In this document: piece after piece, positions 1 through 9,142 of the stretch
How the letters are laid out: every line of letters starts with the position of its first letter
Position numbering within the stretch: position 1 is the first letter of the stretch
NCBI GenBank assembly: GCA_003281255.1
Contig: QCCL01000005.1
Span: forward strand, 29,179-93,178
DNA length: 64,000 nt
Reading direction: 5' to 3'
Source of the DNA: Prochlorococcus sp. AG-347-L02
GTDB taxonomy: Bacteria; Cyanobacteriota; Cyanobacteriia; PCC-6307; Cyanobiaceae
The notes under the pieces: model-generated
Databases searched by the model: none
What the model was told of the DNA's origin: nothing
The model's input: the letters and a program-made list of their open reading frames with translations, nothing else
Made by a program: the position numbers and the translations under genes

Positions 1-1403
1 AAGTGCATAAAGCTAAATTAAAAAATGAAGAGATCGTTGCAATAAAAGTACAACGGCCAGGTTTAAGAGAACAAATAACCTTAGATCTATACATAGTGAG
101 AAATATCGCTTATTGGCTAAAAAACAATATCAGATTAATAAGAAGTGATTTAGTTGCTTTGATTGATGAATTAGGCAAGAGAGTTTTTGAAGAGATGGAC
201 TATCTAAACGAAGCTGCAAATGCAGAAAAATTTAGAGATTTGCATAAACATAACAAAATGATTGCCGTACCAAAAATTTATAAAGAAATTACTTCAAGAA
301 GAGTTTTAGCAATGGAATGGATAGATGGTACAAAATTAACGAATTTAGAAGACGTAAAAAAATTAGGAATTAATCCTGATGAGATGATTGATATAGGGGT
401 GCAATGTAGCTTAGAACAGCTATTAGAACATGGTTTTTTTCATGCAGACCCACATCCAGGTAATTTATTAGCCTTAGAAGATGGAAGATTATGTTACCTA
501 GATTTTGGAATGATGAGCGAGGTTTCAAGAGAATCTAGATCAGGATTAATTCAAGCAGTAGTACATTTAGTAAATAAAAACTTCGATAAATTATCTCAAG
601 ATTTCGTAAAATTGGGATTTTTATCAGAAGAAGTTAATTTAGAACCCATTGTTCCAGCATTTCAAGATGTTTTCATTAACGCCGTTGAACAAGGAGTTTC
701 GAAAATGGATTTTAAGAGCGTTACAGACGATATGTCTGGTGTTATGTATAAATTCCCTTTCAAACTACCCCCATATTATGCACTTATAATTAGGTCATTA
801 CTTACTTTAGAAGGAATAGCTTTAAGCGTAGATCCAAATTTCAAAATATTAGGCGCAGCTTATCCATATTTTGCAAGAAGATTGATGGAAGACCCTGATC
901 CACAATTAAGGGAAAGCCTTAAAGAAATGCTTTTTGATAATAAAAAATTTAAATGGGACCGTTTAGAAGATCTACTTTCTAACGCTGCAAAGCAAACAAA
1001 TCTTGATTTAGAAAAACTTTTAGACGAAGTTATAAATCTTCTCTTTTCTCCACATGGAGGATTTCTTAGGAATGAAATAATTGAAGGTTTAACAAACCAG
1101 ATAGATTTACTTAGTCTAAAATTATTGAAAAGTTTGAATAACTATCTTCCACAATCAATTAAATTAAATACTATTAACGAAAATAACAACTTGAGCGAAA
1201 TTATAATGTATATTGAACCTTTAAGAAATTTTTTAGAAATTTTACAAAAAGTACCCGGCTATTCAATTGACATTTTTCTAAAAAGGGTTCCGAGACTTAT
1301 AAATGAGCCCTATACAAAAGAAATGGGTCTAAAGATTGCAAAAAAAGTCACTGAAAAAGGAGTTGTAAGACTTGTAAAGATTGCCGCTGGTGCAAATATC
1401 TAA
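1..1403 (+). CDS. ABC1/UbiB-family atypical protein kinase, 5' end missing
   Basis: The reading frame is open at the left edge, so the true start lies outside the window. The visible part begins just before the ATP-binding lysine segment (VAIKVQRPGL). It continues through the catalytic loop HADPHPGN at about residue 147 of the visible frame and the metal-binding DFG at about residue 167. This is the ABC1/ADCK/UbiB family, whose members support quinone or prenyl-lipid metabolism; cyanobacteria and plastids carry several. The family's upstream KxGQ segment is not visible and presumably sits in the missing part, roughly 100-150 residues. The stop codon is directly followed by the ATG of the next gene, which suggests co-transcription. 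The substrate cannot be inferred from the sequence. Confidence 0.93.
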   Translation, partial: VHKAKLKNEEIVAIKVQRPGLREQITLDLYIVRNIAYWLKNNIRLIRSDLVALIDELGKRVFEEMDYLNEAANAEKFRDLHKHNKMIAVPKIYKEITSRRVLAMEWIDGTKLTNLEDVKKLGINPDEMIDIGVQCSLEQLLEHGFFHADPHPGNLLALEDGRLCYLDFGMMSEVSRESRSGLIQAVVHLVNKNFDKLSQDFVKLGFLSEEVNLEPIVPAFQDVFINAVEQGVSKMDFKSVTDDMSGVMYKFPFKLPPYYALIIRSLLTLEGIALSVDPNFKILGAAYPYFARRLMEDPDPQLRESLKEMLFDNKKFKWDRLEDLLSNAAKQTNLDLEKLLDEVINLLFSPHGGFLRNEIIEGLTNQIDLLSLKLLKSLNNYLPQSIKLNTINENNNLSEIIMYIEPLRNFLEILQKVPGYSIDIFLKRVPRLINEPYTKEMGLKIAKKVTEKGVVRLVKIAAGANI

Positions 1404-1976
1404 ATGAAGTTTAGTAAATTTTTAATATTTAAAATATTTTTTATTTTAGTAATTTCTCCATTATTTTTTAATATTCCAAAAGTTAATGCTGCTGAAGAAA
1501 TTAAAATTATATACAGCATATTTTCTAGAACAATAAAAGTAAATTCTTTAAAAACTTTTGCTAAAGAAGGTCAATCCACTAGAAATTTAAAAAGAATTTT
1601 GAAAGCAACAGGGTCTCCCGAAAAAGAAATTAGAACAGTTTTAAATAAGGATTTTGAAGTTCCTATTACCATTGCAAGCAAACTAGTATATTCTGAAATA
1701 GGTAATGTGTTTTTAACAAGACTTTCATCTATTATCCACCCACTCAGAGCAACTGATGAAAGGACAGGAATGTTGGCTCTTAGAGCAAGCGTAATTCAAG
1801 GAATTAACATAGGAAGTGGAAAAATAAATCTGATAAATTTTTTTGAAGGATATCCAACTAAAACCGTAGTTTTAGATGTCAGTGCTTTGAGCAAAGTTAT
1901 GAATAAAGTAGAATCAATTTCAGAATTATTAACTTTTTTCACCAATTCTCCTCTAGAAAAAATCAAAACAAATTAA
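1404..1976 (+). CDS. Exported DUF1400-domain protein
   Basis: This 190-residue protein has an N-terminal signal peptide: a basic start, a hydrophobic core, and a likely cleavage after VNA near residue 29. The mature part resembles DUF1400, a cyanobacterial domain often found at the N-terminus of predicted alpha/beta hydrolases. Supporting motifs are a SLKTFAKEG-like segment, a tandem of short helices, VYSEIGNVFLTRL and LRASVIQG. No hydrolase domain follows, so this is a stand-alone copy. It starts immediately after the kinase stop and ends six bases before thrC, consistent with one transcript. It probably acts in the periplasm or thylakoid lumen; the function is unknown. Confidence 0.8.
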   Translation: MKFSKFLIFKIFFILVISPLFFNIPKVNAAEEIKIIYSIFSRTIKVNSLKTFAKEGQSTRNLKRILKATGSPEKEIRTVLNKDFEVPITIASKLVYSEIGNVFLTRLSSIIHPLRATDERTGMLALRASVIQGINIGSGKINLINFFEGYPTKTVVLDVSALSKVMNKVESISELLTFFTNSPLEKIKTN

Positions 1977-1982
1977 ACAACT

Positions 1983-3086
1983 ATGGTGTTATTAAATAAA
2001 ATCAAAAATAAACTGCGTATTAATTACAGAAAAAAAAGATGGCCAGGTCTTATAGAAGCTTATAAACAATATCTCCCAGTTACAAAGAAAACTCCTGTTA
2101 TTTCTTTGAATGAAGGGAATACACCACTAATTCTTAGCGAGTCAATTAGCAGTTTAATTGGAAATGGAACAAAAGTTTTCTTAAAATATGATGGCCTTAA
2201 TCCAACAGGATCTTTTAAAGATCGTGGTATGACTATGGCAATTAGTAAAGCAAAAGAAGAGGGCCGTGAAGCAGTTATTTGTGCAAGTACTGGAAACACC
2301 TCTGCTGCTGCTGCTGCATATGCTTCTAGAGGAGGATTAAAACCTTATGTCTTAATCCCAGAAGGATTTGTTGCACAAGGAAAACTTGCGCAAGCTTTGA
2401 TGTATGGCGCCGAGATAATATCAATTAATGGAAACTTTGATAAGGCTCTTGAAATTGTTAGAGATTTATCCTCAGAACATCCTATAGAGCTTGTAAATTC
2501 TGTTAATCCATATCGAATACAAGGACAAAAAACAGCTGCTTTTGAAATAATTGATGACTTAGGTATTGCTCCTGATTGGCTTTGTATTCCAATGGGCAAT
2601 GCAGGAAACATAACGGCTTATTGGATGGGATTTAAAGAATATTCAAAAATAAAAAGAAATTTGAAATTACCAATAATGATGGGTTTTCAATCCGAAGGAT
2701 CTGCTCCATTAGTAAAAAATATAATAGTGAAAGATCCAGAAACAATTGCAACTGCAATAAGAATTGGGAATCCTGTAAATAGAGAAAAAGCAAAAAAGGT
2801 AAGAAAGGAGAGTAAAGGAGATTTTCAGTCAGTTACAGATGAAGAAATAATCGATGCTTATAAAATCCTTGCCAAAGAAGGGGTTTTTTGTGAACCTGCC
2901 AGTGCAGCATCAGTTGCTGGACTGATTAAAAATAAGAATAGAATTCAGAAAGAATCTACTATTGTTTGTGTACTGACTGGAAATGGCTTAAAAGATCCTG
3001 ATTGCGCTATAAAAAACAACGATGCTATTTTTAGGAAAAATATTGAACCTTCATTAAAAAATATAACTAAAATCTTAGGATATTAA
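1983..3086 (+). CDS. thrC: Threonine synthase
   Basis: PLP-dependent enzyme converting O-phosphohomoserine to threonine. The 367-residue protein has the PLP lysine in [10 protein letters not shown] (Lys about 79), the cofactor-binding segment [15 protein letters not shown] and the C-terminal TGNGLKD. The length and the EGNTPLI motif near the N-terminus fit the short bacterial threonine synthase class. It is the last gene before the replication-origin region, in the same direction as the kinase and the DUF1400 gene. Confidence 0.95.
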   Translation: MVLLNKIKNKLRINYRKKRWPGLIEAYKQYLPVTKKTPVISLNEGNTPLILSESISSLIGNGTKVFLKYDGLNPTGSFKDRGMTMAISKAKEEGREAVICASTGNTSAAAAAYASRGGLKPYVLIPEGFVAQGKLAQALMYGAEIISINGNFDKALEIVRDLSSEHPIELVNSVNPYRIQGQKTAAFEIIDDLGIAPDWLCIPMGNAGNITAYWMGFKEYSKIKRNLKLPIMMGFQSEGSAPLVKNIIVKDPETIATAIRIGNPVNREKAKKVRKESKGDFQSVTDEEIIDAYKILAKEGVFCEPASAASVAGLIKNKNRIQKESTIVCVLTGNGLKDPDCAIKNNDAIFRKNIEPSLKNITKILGY

Positions 3087-3133
3087 AATCCAAAAAAAAT
3101 AGTGTCTGTGGAAATCAATTAAAAACAAATCTC

Positions 3134-3217
3134 ATTTGTTGAAAAGTACATAACAAGAAATTCTATTTGTTGAATAAATTTAAAATTTTCTAAATTAAAA
3201 AAAAATATTCAACAAAT
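3134..3217. repeat. Three copies of ATTTGTTGAA (two direct, one inverted)
   Basis: Exact 10-mers occur at 3134-3143 and 3165-3174 in direct orientation, and as the reverse complement TTCAACAAAT at 3208-3217. The second and third copies could form a 10-bp stem with a 33-base loop. They sit between the first DnaA-like box and the box pair. Such repeats may be protein-binding sites at the origin; no known binding protein is recognised. Confidence 0.75.
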
Positions 3218-3279
3218 AAAAAATTTTTTACACATATTCTTTTCTTCGTAAACTAAGTAGACAAGCTGTTTAATTTATG

Positions 3280-3400
3280 AATTCCACAGTTCCCACAAGA
3301 ACTACTACTACTAAAGTTTTATTTTTTTTATTTATTTTTATATTAGAAAAAGAGTAAAAAATAAATTTATTGAATTTAATTTACGAAAAAAGTATATTGT
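3280..3400 (+). promoter_or_regulatory. Paired DnaA boxes, DnaA-trio run and AT-rich unwinding element
   Basis: Two adjoining DnaA-box-like 9-mers (3280-3297) are followed by a 4-base spacer and four CTA triplets (3302-3313, TAG on the other strand), then a T-rich tract. This is the order and spacing of the basal unwinding element known from Bacillus subtilis oriC, where DnaA loads from double-stranded boxes onto single-stranded trios. It implies that melting starts on the dnaN side of the boxes. The boxes are imperfect (two mismatches each), so function is inferred. Confidence 0.6.
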
Positions 3401-3424
3401 ATTTGTAAAAAGTTCCAAATTCTG

Positions 3425-4582
3425 ATGGAAATTATTTGTAATCAAAATGAATTAAATTATGCTATACAACTAGTAAGCAAGGCAGTTGCTTCAAGGCCAA
3501 CGCATCCAATTCTTGCAAACATACTTTTAACAGCTGACGAAGGAACCAATAAAATTAGTGTCACAGGATTTGATTTGAATTTAGGAATTCAAACCTCTTT
3601 TGATGGGACTGTTAAAAATAGTGGAGCTATTACTATACCTTCAAGACTTTTATCCGAAATAGTAAACAAATTACCTAATGAAACTCCTGTTTCTCTAGAA
3701 GTAGACGAGAATTCAGATAATATCCTAATAAAAAGTGACAGAGGTTCTTTTAATCTAAAAGGGATCCCCTCTGATGAATATCCTAATTTACCATTTGTTG
3801 AAAGCGGCACTTCTTTAAATATTGATCCTAGTTCTTTTTTAAAGGCTTTAAAATCTACCATTTTTGCCAGTAGCAATGATGATTCAAAGCAACTACTCAC
3901 AGGTGTCAATTTTACTTTTAAACCAAATTATTTAGAGTCTGCTTCTACAGATGGTCATAGATTAGCTGTTGCTTTAATTGGTAATGAAGAACATATTGAA
4001 GATAAAGAAAACTTATCTTCAAATGTTGATGATTTATCGGTAACTATCCCAACTAGATCCTTAAGAGAAATTGAAAAACTAGTATCTCTGAGAAGCTCAG
4101 AAAATTCAATTAAGCTTTTCTATGACAAAGGTCAAGTAGTATTTATATCTTCTAATCAAATAATTACTACAAGAACTTTAGAAGGTACTTATCCTAATTA
4201 TTCACAATTAATTCCTGATTCTTTTTCTAAAATTCTAAATTTTAATACAAAAAAATTAATTGATGCATTAGAAAGAATTGCTGTTTTGGCTGATCAGCAA
4301 AGTAGTGTTGTAAAGATTAAATTAGATGATACAGATTTAGCTTCAATCAGCGCAGATGCTCAGGACATTGGAAATGCAAATGAATCAATACCTGTTTCTT
4401 ATTCTGGAGAAAATTTTGATATTGCATTTAACGTAAGATATTTGTTAGAAGGTTTAAAAGTTATTGCTTCTGAAAATGTACTTTTAAAATGTAATATTGC
4501 AACTACTCCAGCTGTTTTTGTACCAGAAGATAATCTTAATTCTTTTACTTATTTAGTTATGCCTGTGCAGGTTCGTTCTTAA
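3425..4582 (+). CDS. dnaN: DNA polymerase III beta subunit (sliding clamp)
   Basis: The 385-residue protein has the three-domain clamp layout: an N-terminal MEIICNQNELNYAIQ segment, IPSRLLSEIVNKLP, the STDGHRLAV segment near the middle, and the typical C-terminal LVMPVQVR end. It forms the ring that tethers the replicative polymerase to DNA. It is the first gene to the right of the putative origin. No dnaA gene is adjacent, in line with picocyanobacteria, where dnaA is elsewhere. Confidence 0.97.
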   Translation: MEIICNQNELNYAIQLVSKAVASRPTHPILANILLTADEGTNKISVTGFDLNLGIQTSFDGTVKNSGAITIPSRLLSEIVNKLPNETPVSLEVDENSDNILIKSDRGSFNLKGIPSDEYPNLPFVESGTSLNIDPSSFLKALKSTIFASSNDDSKQLLTGVNFTFKPNYLESASTDGHRLAVALIGNEEHIEDKENLSSNVDDLSVTIPTRSLREIEKLVSLRSSENSIKLFYDKGQVVFISSNQIITTRTLEGTYPNYSQLIPDSFSKILNFNTKKLIDALERIAVLADQQSSVVKIKLDDTDLASISADAQDIGNANESIPVSYSGENFDIAFNVRYLLEGLKVIASENVLLKCNIATTPAVFVPEDNLNSFTYLVMPVQVRS

Positions 4583-4583
4583 T

Positions 4584-5291
4584 TTGAAATTACCTAAAGA
4601 AATTTTATTAAGTGAATTACTAAATTATATTGTTAAGGGTAATATGGTCCTTAATTATGGAAATGGTGAAAATGTTTGGATGCACCCTCCAGTTCATCGG
4701 ATTCTAGGATGGTACTCTCGTCCTTCAAACTTTGATTTAAAAAGAAATGTTTGGCGATTAAATCAAATTACCCAAATAATAGATAATGAAATTTATGTCA
4801 AAGGTGATCCAGCTATTTCTGATCTAGCAACTTTAAATAGGTTCCCAACTTTAATAGAAGCTAATCTTATAAATATAAATGGATCAAAAATAGGAGTTAT
4901 TGCAGATTTTTTATTTGAAATGAAAACTGGAAAAATTAAATATTATTTAGTTTCTAGATCTAATCCTAATATTCCAGGTTCTAGCAGATGGAAATTAACT
5001 ATTGATAATATTAATGACCAACAACCAGGATTAGTATTTTGTGAAAGTAATTCTTTAGATGATTTATCTTTAATAAAATCAAGTATTAAAAATGAATTTA
5101 TGCAAAAAGGGAAAAAAATTTTTGATAGATTTGATGATATGAAAAATATTGCTTCTAATAGATTAGAGGAATGGCTTGAAGAAGATGAAGATATTAGCGA
5201 AAACTTAGATTTTAAACAAAAAAGTTTTTATAATAATGACAGAACATCTATACCTTTTAGTGAAAAAAAAGAAGATGACCCTTGGATATAA
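4584..5291 (+). CDS. Conserved PRC-barrel-like protein of unknown function
   Basis: The 235-residue protein starts with TTG one base after the dnaN stop. Two segments resemble PRC-barrel modules: VLNYGNGENVWMHPPVHRIL near the N-terminus and NGSKIGVIADFLFEMKTGKI at about residues 95-115. The C-terminal third is acidic and rich in helices. It is conserved next to dnaN in picocyanobacteria, from memory of gene order. The position between dnaN and purL with three-base gaps implies an operon. No enzymatic motif is seen; PRC-barrels often mediate RNA or protein contacts. Confidence 0.75.
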   Translation: MKLPKEILLSELLNYIVKGNMVLNYGNGENVWMHPPVHRILGWYSRPSNFDLKRNVWRLNQITQIIDNEIYVKGDPAISDLATLNRFPTLIEANLININGSKIGVIADFLFEMKTGKIKYYLVSRSNPNIPGSSRWKLTIDNINDQQPGLVFCESNSLDDLSLIKSSIKNEFMQKGKKIFDRFDDMKNIASNRLEEWLEEDEDISENLDFKQKSFYNNDRTSIPFSEKKEDDPWI

Positions 5292-5294
5292 ATA

Positions 5295-7634
5295 ATGATA
5301 GATCAAGAAAATAATGATCTATATGATCTTAATGAAGCACTACAAGTTGAAAATTTAACACTTAATGATTACGAAGAAATTTGCAAAAGATTAAAGAGAA
5401 AACCTAATAGAACGGAATTAGGCATGTTTGGCGTTATGTGGTCTGAACATTGTTGTTATAGAAATTCAAAACCTTTACTATCTAAGTTTCCCACTAAAGG
5501 TAAAAATGTTTTAGTTGGACCTGGAGAAAATGCTGGCGTTATTGATGTTGGAAATAATCAAAAACTTGTTTTTAAAATAGAAAGTCATAATCATCCTTCT
5601 GCTATTGAACCTTTTCAAGGCGCAGCAACAGGTGTAGGAGGAATTTTAAGAGATATATTTACAATGGGTGCAAGGCCAATCGCAGTTTTGAATTCATTGA
5701 GATTCGGCAATCTTGATAAATCATCAAATGTTGATTTACTACGAGGAGTTGTATCCGGTATTGCACATTACGGAAATTGCGTAGGTGTGCCAACTGTTGG
5801 AGGTGAAATTGACTTCGATGATAGTTACTCAGGAAATCCTCTAGTGAACGTTATGGCTTTAGGACTTTTAGAGACCGAGGAAATCGTTTGTTCTGGAGCT
5901 AAAAATGTAGGATCACCAGTGTTATATGTTGGTAATACAACTGGTAGAGATGGTGTTGGTGGTGCTAGTTTTGCTAGTTCAGAATTAACTACAACTTCAT
6001 TGGATGATAGACCTGCAGTTCAGGTAGGTGATCCATTTGTTGAGAAAAGTCTTATTGAAGCTTGTTTGGATGCTTTCAAGACAGGAGATGTAATTGCAGC
6101 TCAAGATATGGGTGCTGCAGGTTTAACATGTAGTAGCGCAGAAATGGCCGCAAATGGAAATTTAGGTATATCTATTGATTTAGATTTGGTCCCTTCTCGA
6201 GAAGATGATATGTCCTCATATCAATATTTATTATCTGAATCGCAAGAAAGAATGTTGTTTGTCGTTAAAGAAGAAAAAATTAAAGATCTTATTGAAAAAT
6301 TTAATAAATGGGGATTATATGCCAGTGTTATTGGCGAAGTAATAGGAACCAATGAGGTAATTATTTCTCATAAAGGTAAAATTGTGGCTCAAATACCTAC
6401 TTCTGCCTTATCTGATGATACTCCTGTAAATGTTCATAATGTAATTAATAATCCACCCGATGATCTTTTAAATAAATGGGAATGGAAAGAAAATAATTTA
6501 CCAGAAATTCATGAGCAAAAAATATTTTCATTGAAGGAAAATAAGAATTTTTCTTTTTCAGAAATCATTTTAAAACTACTCTCTAATCCATCAATAGCTT
6601 CTAAACGATGGATTTATAAACAATATGACTCTCAAGTTCAGACAAATACAGTTTTTAAACCTGGAAAATCAGATGCAGCTGTTGTAAGACTAAGGGAACA
6701 AAATAAAAAAACTAAAAGTAAAGTATTTTCCGGTGTCGCTGCTTCAGTTGATTGTAATAGTAGATGGGTTGCGCTTGATCCTTTTAGAGGATCTATCGCT
6801 GCTGTTGCAGAGTCCGCAAGAAATGTTAGTTGTGTTGGTGCTGAACCAGTAGCAATTACAAATAATTTAAATTTTTCTTCCCCTGAGAATGAAATAGGAT
6901 ATTGGCAACTCTCATCTTCATGTAGTGGAATTGCTGAAGCCTGTAAAGCTTTAGAAACTCCTGTTACAGGAGGTAATGTATCTTTATATAATGAATCTAA
7001 AAATAAAGATAATCTAATTACGCCTATTAATCCTACTCCTGTTATTGGAATGGTTGGAAAGATAGATAATGTCGAAAAAGCTATAAGTAGTGAATGGAAA
7101 AATATTGAAGATCAAATTTGGTTAATTGGTTCTTCCAAATCAGAAACAAAAATTGCAGCTAGTTCTTATCTGGAATATTTTCATGGAGAAATTACAGGTC
7201 GGCCTCCAAAAATAGATTTGTTGGATGAAAAGTTTTGCCAGAGCTTTTTAAGAAATGCAATTTTAAAAAGTATTGTAGTTTCTTCTCACGATATAAGCGA
7301 CGGAGGCTTAGCTATAGCTTTAGCAGAGTCTTGTATTTTGTCCGCAAGGGGTGCAACTATAGAATTAGACAAAGATTTAAATAGAGTTGATAATTTATTG
7401 TTTGCCGAAGGGGGGTCAAGAATTATTTTTTCAATTAGTAAAATGAAACAAGATGAATGGTTTAATTATTTAAAACAAAATCAAATAAATTTCCCGTCTA
7501 GTGTTTATGTAAAAAAAATAGGATATGTATCTAGTGACACGCTAAAAATAAAAATCAATGAAAAAAATATTTGCAATATTAGGGTTGAGGAATTAACCGA
7601 AAAATTTAATAATAGTATTTCAGATTACTTTTAA
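5295..7634 (+). CDS. purL: Phosphoribosylformylglycinamidine synthase subunit PurL
   Basis: This subunit catalyses the ATP-dependent conversion of FGAR to FGAM in purine synthesis. At 779 residues it is the small PurL type that needs separate PurS and PurQ, which are not in this window. Visible features are [12 protein letters not shown] near residue 50, the catalytic-site [18 protein letters not shown] at about residue 97, and the second-half repeat [10 protein letters not shown]. It ends 47 bases before purF, so the two are probably co-transcribed. Confidence 0.96.
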   Translation: MIDQENNDLYDLNEALQVENLTLNDYEEICKRLKRKPNRTELGMFGVMWSEHCCYRNSKPLLSKFPTKGKNVLVGPGENAGVIDVGNNQKLVFKIESHNHPSAIEPFQGAATGVGGILRDIFTMGARPIAVLNSLRFGNLDKSSNVDLLRGVVSGIAHYGNCVGVPTVGGEIDFDDSYSGNPLVNVMALGLLETEEIVCSGAKNVGSPVLYVGNTTGRDGVGGASFASSELTTTSLDDRPAVQVGDPFVEKSLIEACLDAFKTGDVIAAQDMGAAGLTCSSAEMAANGNLGISIDLDLVPSREDDMSSYQYLLSESQERMLFVVKEEKIKDLIEKFNKWGLYASVIGEVIGTNEVIISHKGKIVAQIPTSALSDDTPVNVHNVINNPPDDLLNKWEWKENNLPEIHEQKIFSLKENKNFSFSEIILKLLSNPSIASKRWIYKQYDSQVQTNTVFKPGKSDAAVVRLREQNKKTKSKVFSGVAASVDCNSRWVALDPFRGSIAAVAESARNVSCVGAEPVAITNNLNFSSPENEIGYWQLSSSCSGIAEACKALETPVTGGNVSLYNESKNKDNLITPINPTPVIGMVGKIDNVEKAISSEWKNIEDQIWLIGSSKSETKIAASSYLEYFHGEITGRPPKIDLLDEKFCQSFLRNAILKSIVVSSHDISDGGLAIALAESCILSARGATIELDKDLNRVDNLLFAEGGSRIIFSISKMKQDEWFNYLKQNQINFPSSVYVKKIGYVSSDTLKIKINEKNICNIRVEELTEKFNNSISDYF

Positions 7635-7681
7635 ATATGAAAAACATTTCTCAACTATTAATCATTTTAAGATACTAAATT

Positions 7682-9142
7682 ATGTGTGGAATAGTTGGAA
7701 TCGTCTCTTCAAATGATGTAAATCAACAAATTTACGATAGTCTTTTGCTTTTGCAGCATAGAGGTCAAGATTCAACAGGTATAGCAACAATGGAAAATAC
7801 TGTTTTTCATATACATAAGGTTAAAGGTCAGGTTAATACTGCTTATAGAACTAGAGATATGAGGAATCTAATTGGCAAAATTGGATTGGGTCATGTTAGG
7901 TATGCAACAAAGGGATCAGCAGAAAGTGTAGAAGAAGCACAGCCTTTTTATGTTAATGCTCCTTATGGAATTGTTTTGATACATAATGGGAATTTGACTA
8001 ATACCAGAGATTTAGAAAAACAGTTATTTAATGTCGACAAGCGGCATACAAATTCTTCAAGTGATACTGAAATGCTGTTAAATGTTTTTGCGACAGAATT
8101 ACAAGAACAAATTCATAATCAAGAATTAGAACCAGATATTATTTTTAATGCGGTCAAATCTTTACATAAAAGAATTCAGGGTTCATATGCGTCAATTGCG
8201 TTAATTTCAGGACATGGTTTATTAGCATTTAGAGATCCTTTTGGTATTAGGCCTTTAGTCATAGGGAAAAGACTTTCGTTAACAACAAAAAAAGAAGAAT
8301 GGATGGTTGCAAGCGAATCTTTAGTACTTGAGAATAATGATTATGAAGTAGTGAGAGATGTAGATCCAGGAGAAGCTGTTTTTATAAATCTTGATGGAGA
8401 GTTTTTCTCTAAGCAATGTTCTGAAAATCCAATGTTATTTCCTTGTGCTTTTGAATATGTTTACTTAGCCAGGCCAGATTCAATTATGAATGGAATTTCA
8501 GTTTATAAAGCTCGTTTAAAGATGGGAGATTATTTAGCAGAAACAATAAAAGAAACAATCAATTCTGGAGATATTGATGTAGTTATGCCTATTCCTGATT
8601 CTTCTCGACCCGCGGCAATGCAAGTTGCAAGACAGTTAGGGATAGAATATAGGGAAGGTTTTTTTAAAAATAGATATGTTGGCAGAACATTTATAATGCC
8701 TGGTCAGCAGAAACGCAAGAAATCTGTAAGGCAAAAATTAAATGCCATGAGTGCAGAGTTTAAAAATAAAAATGTATTAATTGTTGATGACTCGATAGTA
8801 AGAGGTACTACTTCAAAAGAAATTGTCCAGATGGCTAAAGATGCAGGAGCAAATAAAGTTTTTTTTACATCAGCAGCACCGCCTGTTCGTTATCCTCACG
8901 TTTATGGAATTAATATGCCTAATAGAGATGAATTAATAGCTCATAATAGGACAATAAGTGAAATCGCCGATAAACTTGAAATTGATAACCTTGTTTATCA
9001 AAGTGTTGAAAGTTTGCGTAAATCTATAATTGGTGGTTCTCCTATTAAAGGTTTAGAGATGAGTTGTTTTACTGGTGATTATGTAACTGGAACAGTAAAT
9101 CAAGAATATTTAAATTGGGTTGAAAATGAATATAAATCTTAG
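7682..9142 (+). CDS. purF: Amidophosphoribosyltransferase
   Basis: First committed step of purine synthesis, from PRPP and glutamine to phosphoribosylamine. The 486-residue protein begins MCGIVGIV, so Cys2 becomes the N-terminal nucleophile directly, without a propeptide. The glutaminase half shows [14 protein letters not shown] and the PRPP-binding half shows [14 protein letters not shown]. Its stop region overlaps the convergent topoisomerase gene by the four bases TTAG. Confidence 0.97.
   Translation: MCGIVGIVSSNDVNQQIYDSLLLLQHRGQDSTGIATMENTVFHIHKVKGQVNTAYRTRDMRNLIGKIGLGHVRYATKGSAESVEEAQPFYVNAPYGIVLIHNGNLTNTRDLEKQLFNVDKRHTNSSSDTEMLLNVFATELQEQIHNQELEPDIIFNAVKSLHKRIQGSYASIALISGHGLLAFRDPFGIRPLVIGKRLSLTTKKEEWMVASESLVLENNDYEVVRDVDPGEAVFINLDGEFFSKQCSENPMLFPCAFEYVYLARPDSIMNGISVYKARLKMGDYLAETIKETINSGDIDVVMPIPDSSRPAAMQVARQLGIEYREGFFKNRYVGRTFIMPGQQKRKKSVRQKLNAMSAEFKNKNVLIVDDSIVRGTTSKEIVQMAKDAGANKVFFTSAAPPVRYPHVYGINMPNRDELIAHNRTISEIADKLEIDNLVYQSVESLRKSIIGGSPIKGLEMSCFTGDYVTGTVNQEYLNWVENEYKS

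Larger units (their letters stand above)
3087..3424. other. Probable chromosomal replication origin (oriC)
   Basis: This 338-bp gene-free stretch lies between thrC and dnaN. It contains four 9-mers close to the cyanobacterial DnaA box TTTTCCACA: 3107-3115 on the minus strand (ATTTCCACA), 3226-3234 (TTTTACACA), and two touching copies at 3280-3288 (AATTCCACA) and 3289-3297 (GTTCCCACA). Four CTA triplets follow at 3302-3313, then about 110 bases of nearly pure A/T up to dnaN. Ten-base repeats of ATTTGTTGAA lie to the left. Position next to dnaN matches the known origin location in Prochlorococcus and many other bacteria. Nucleotide-skew analysis was not done. Confidence 0.8.
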
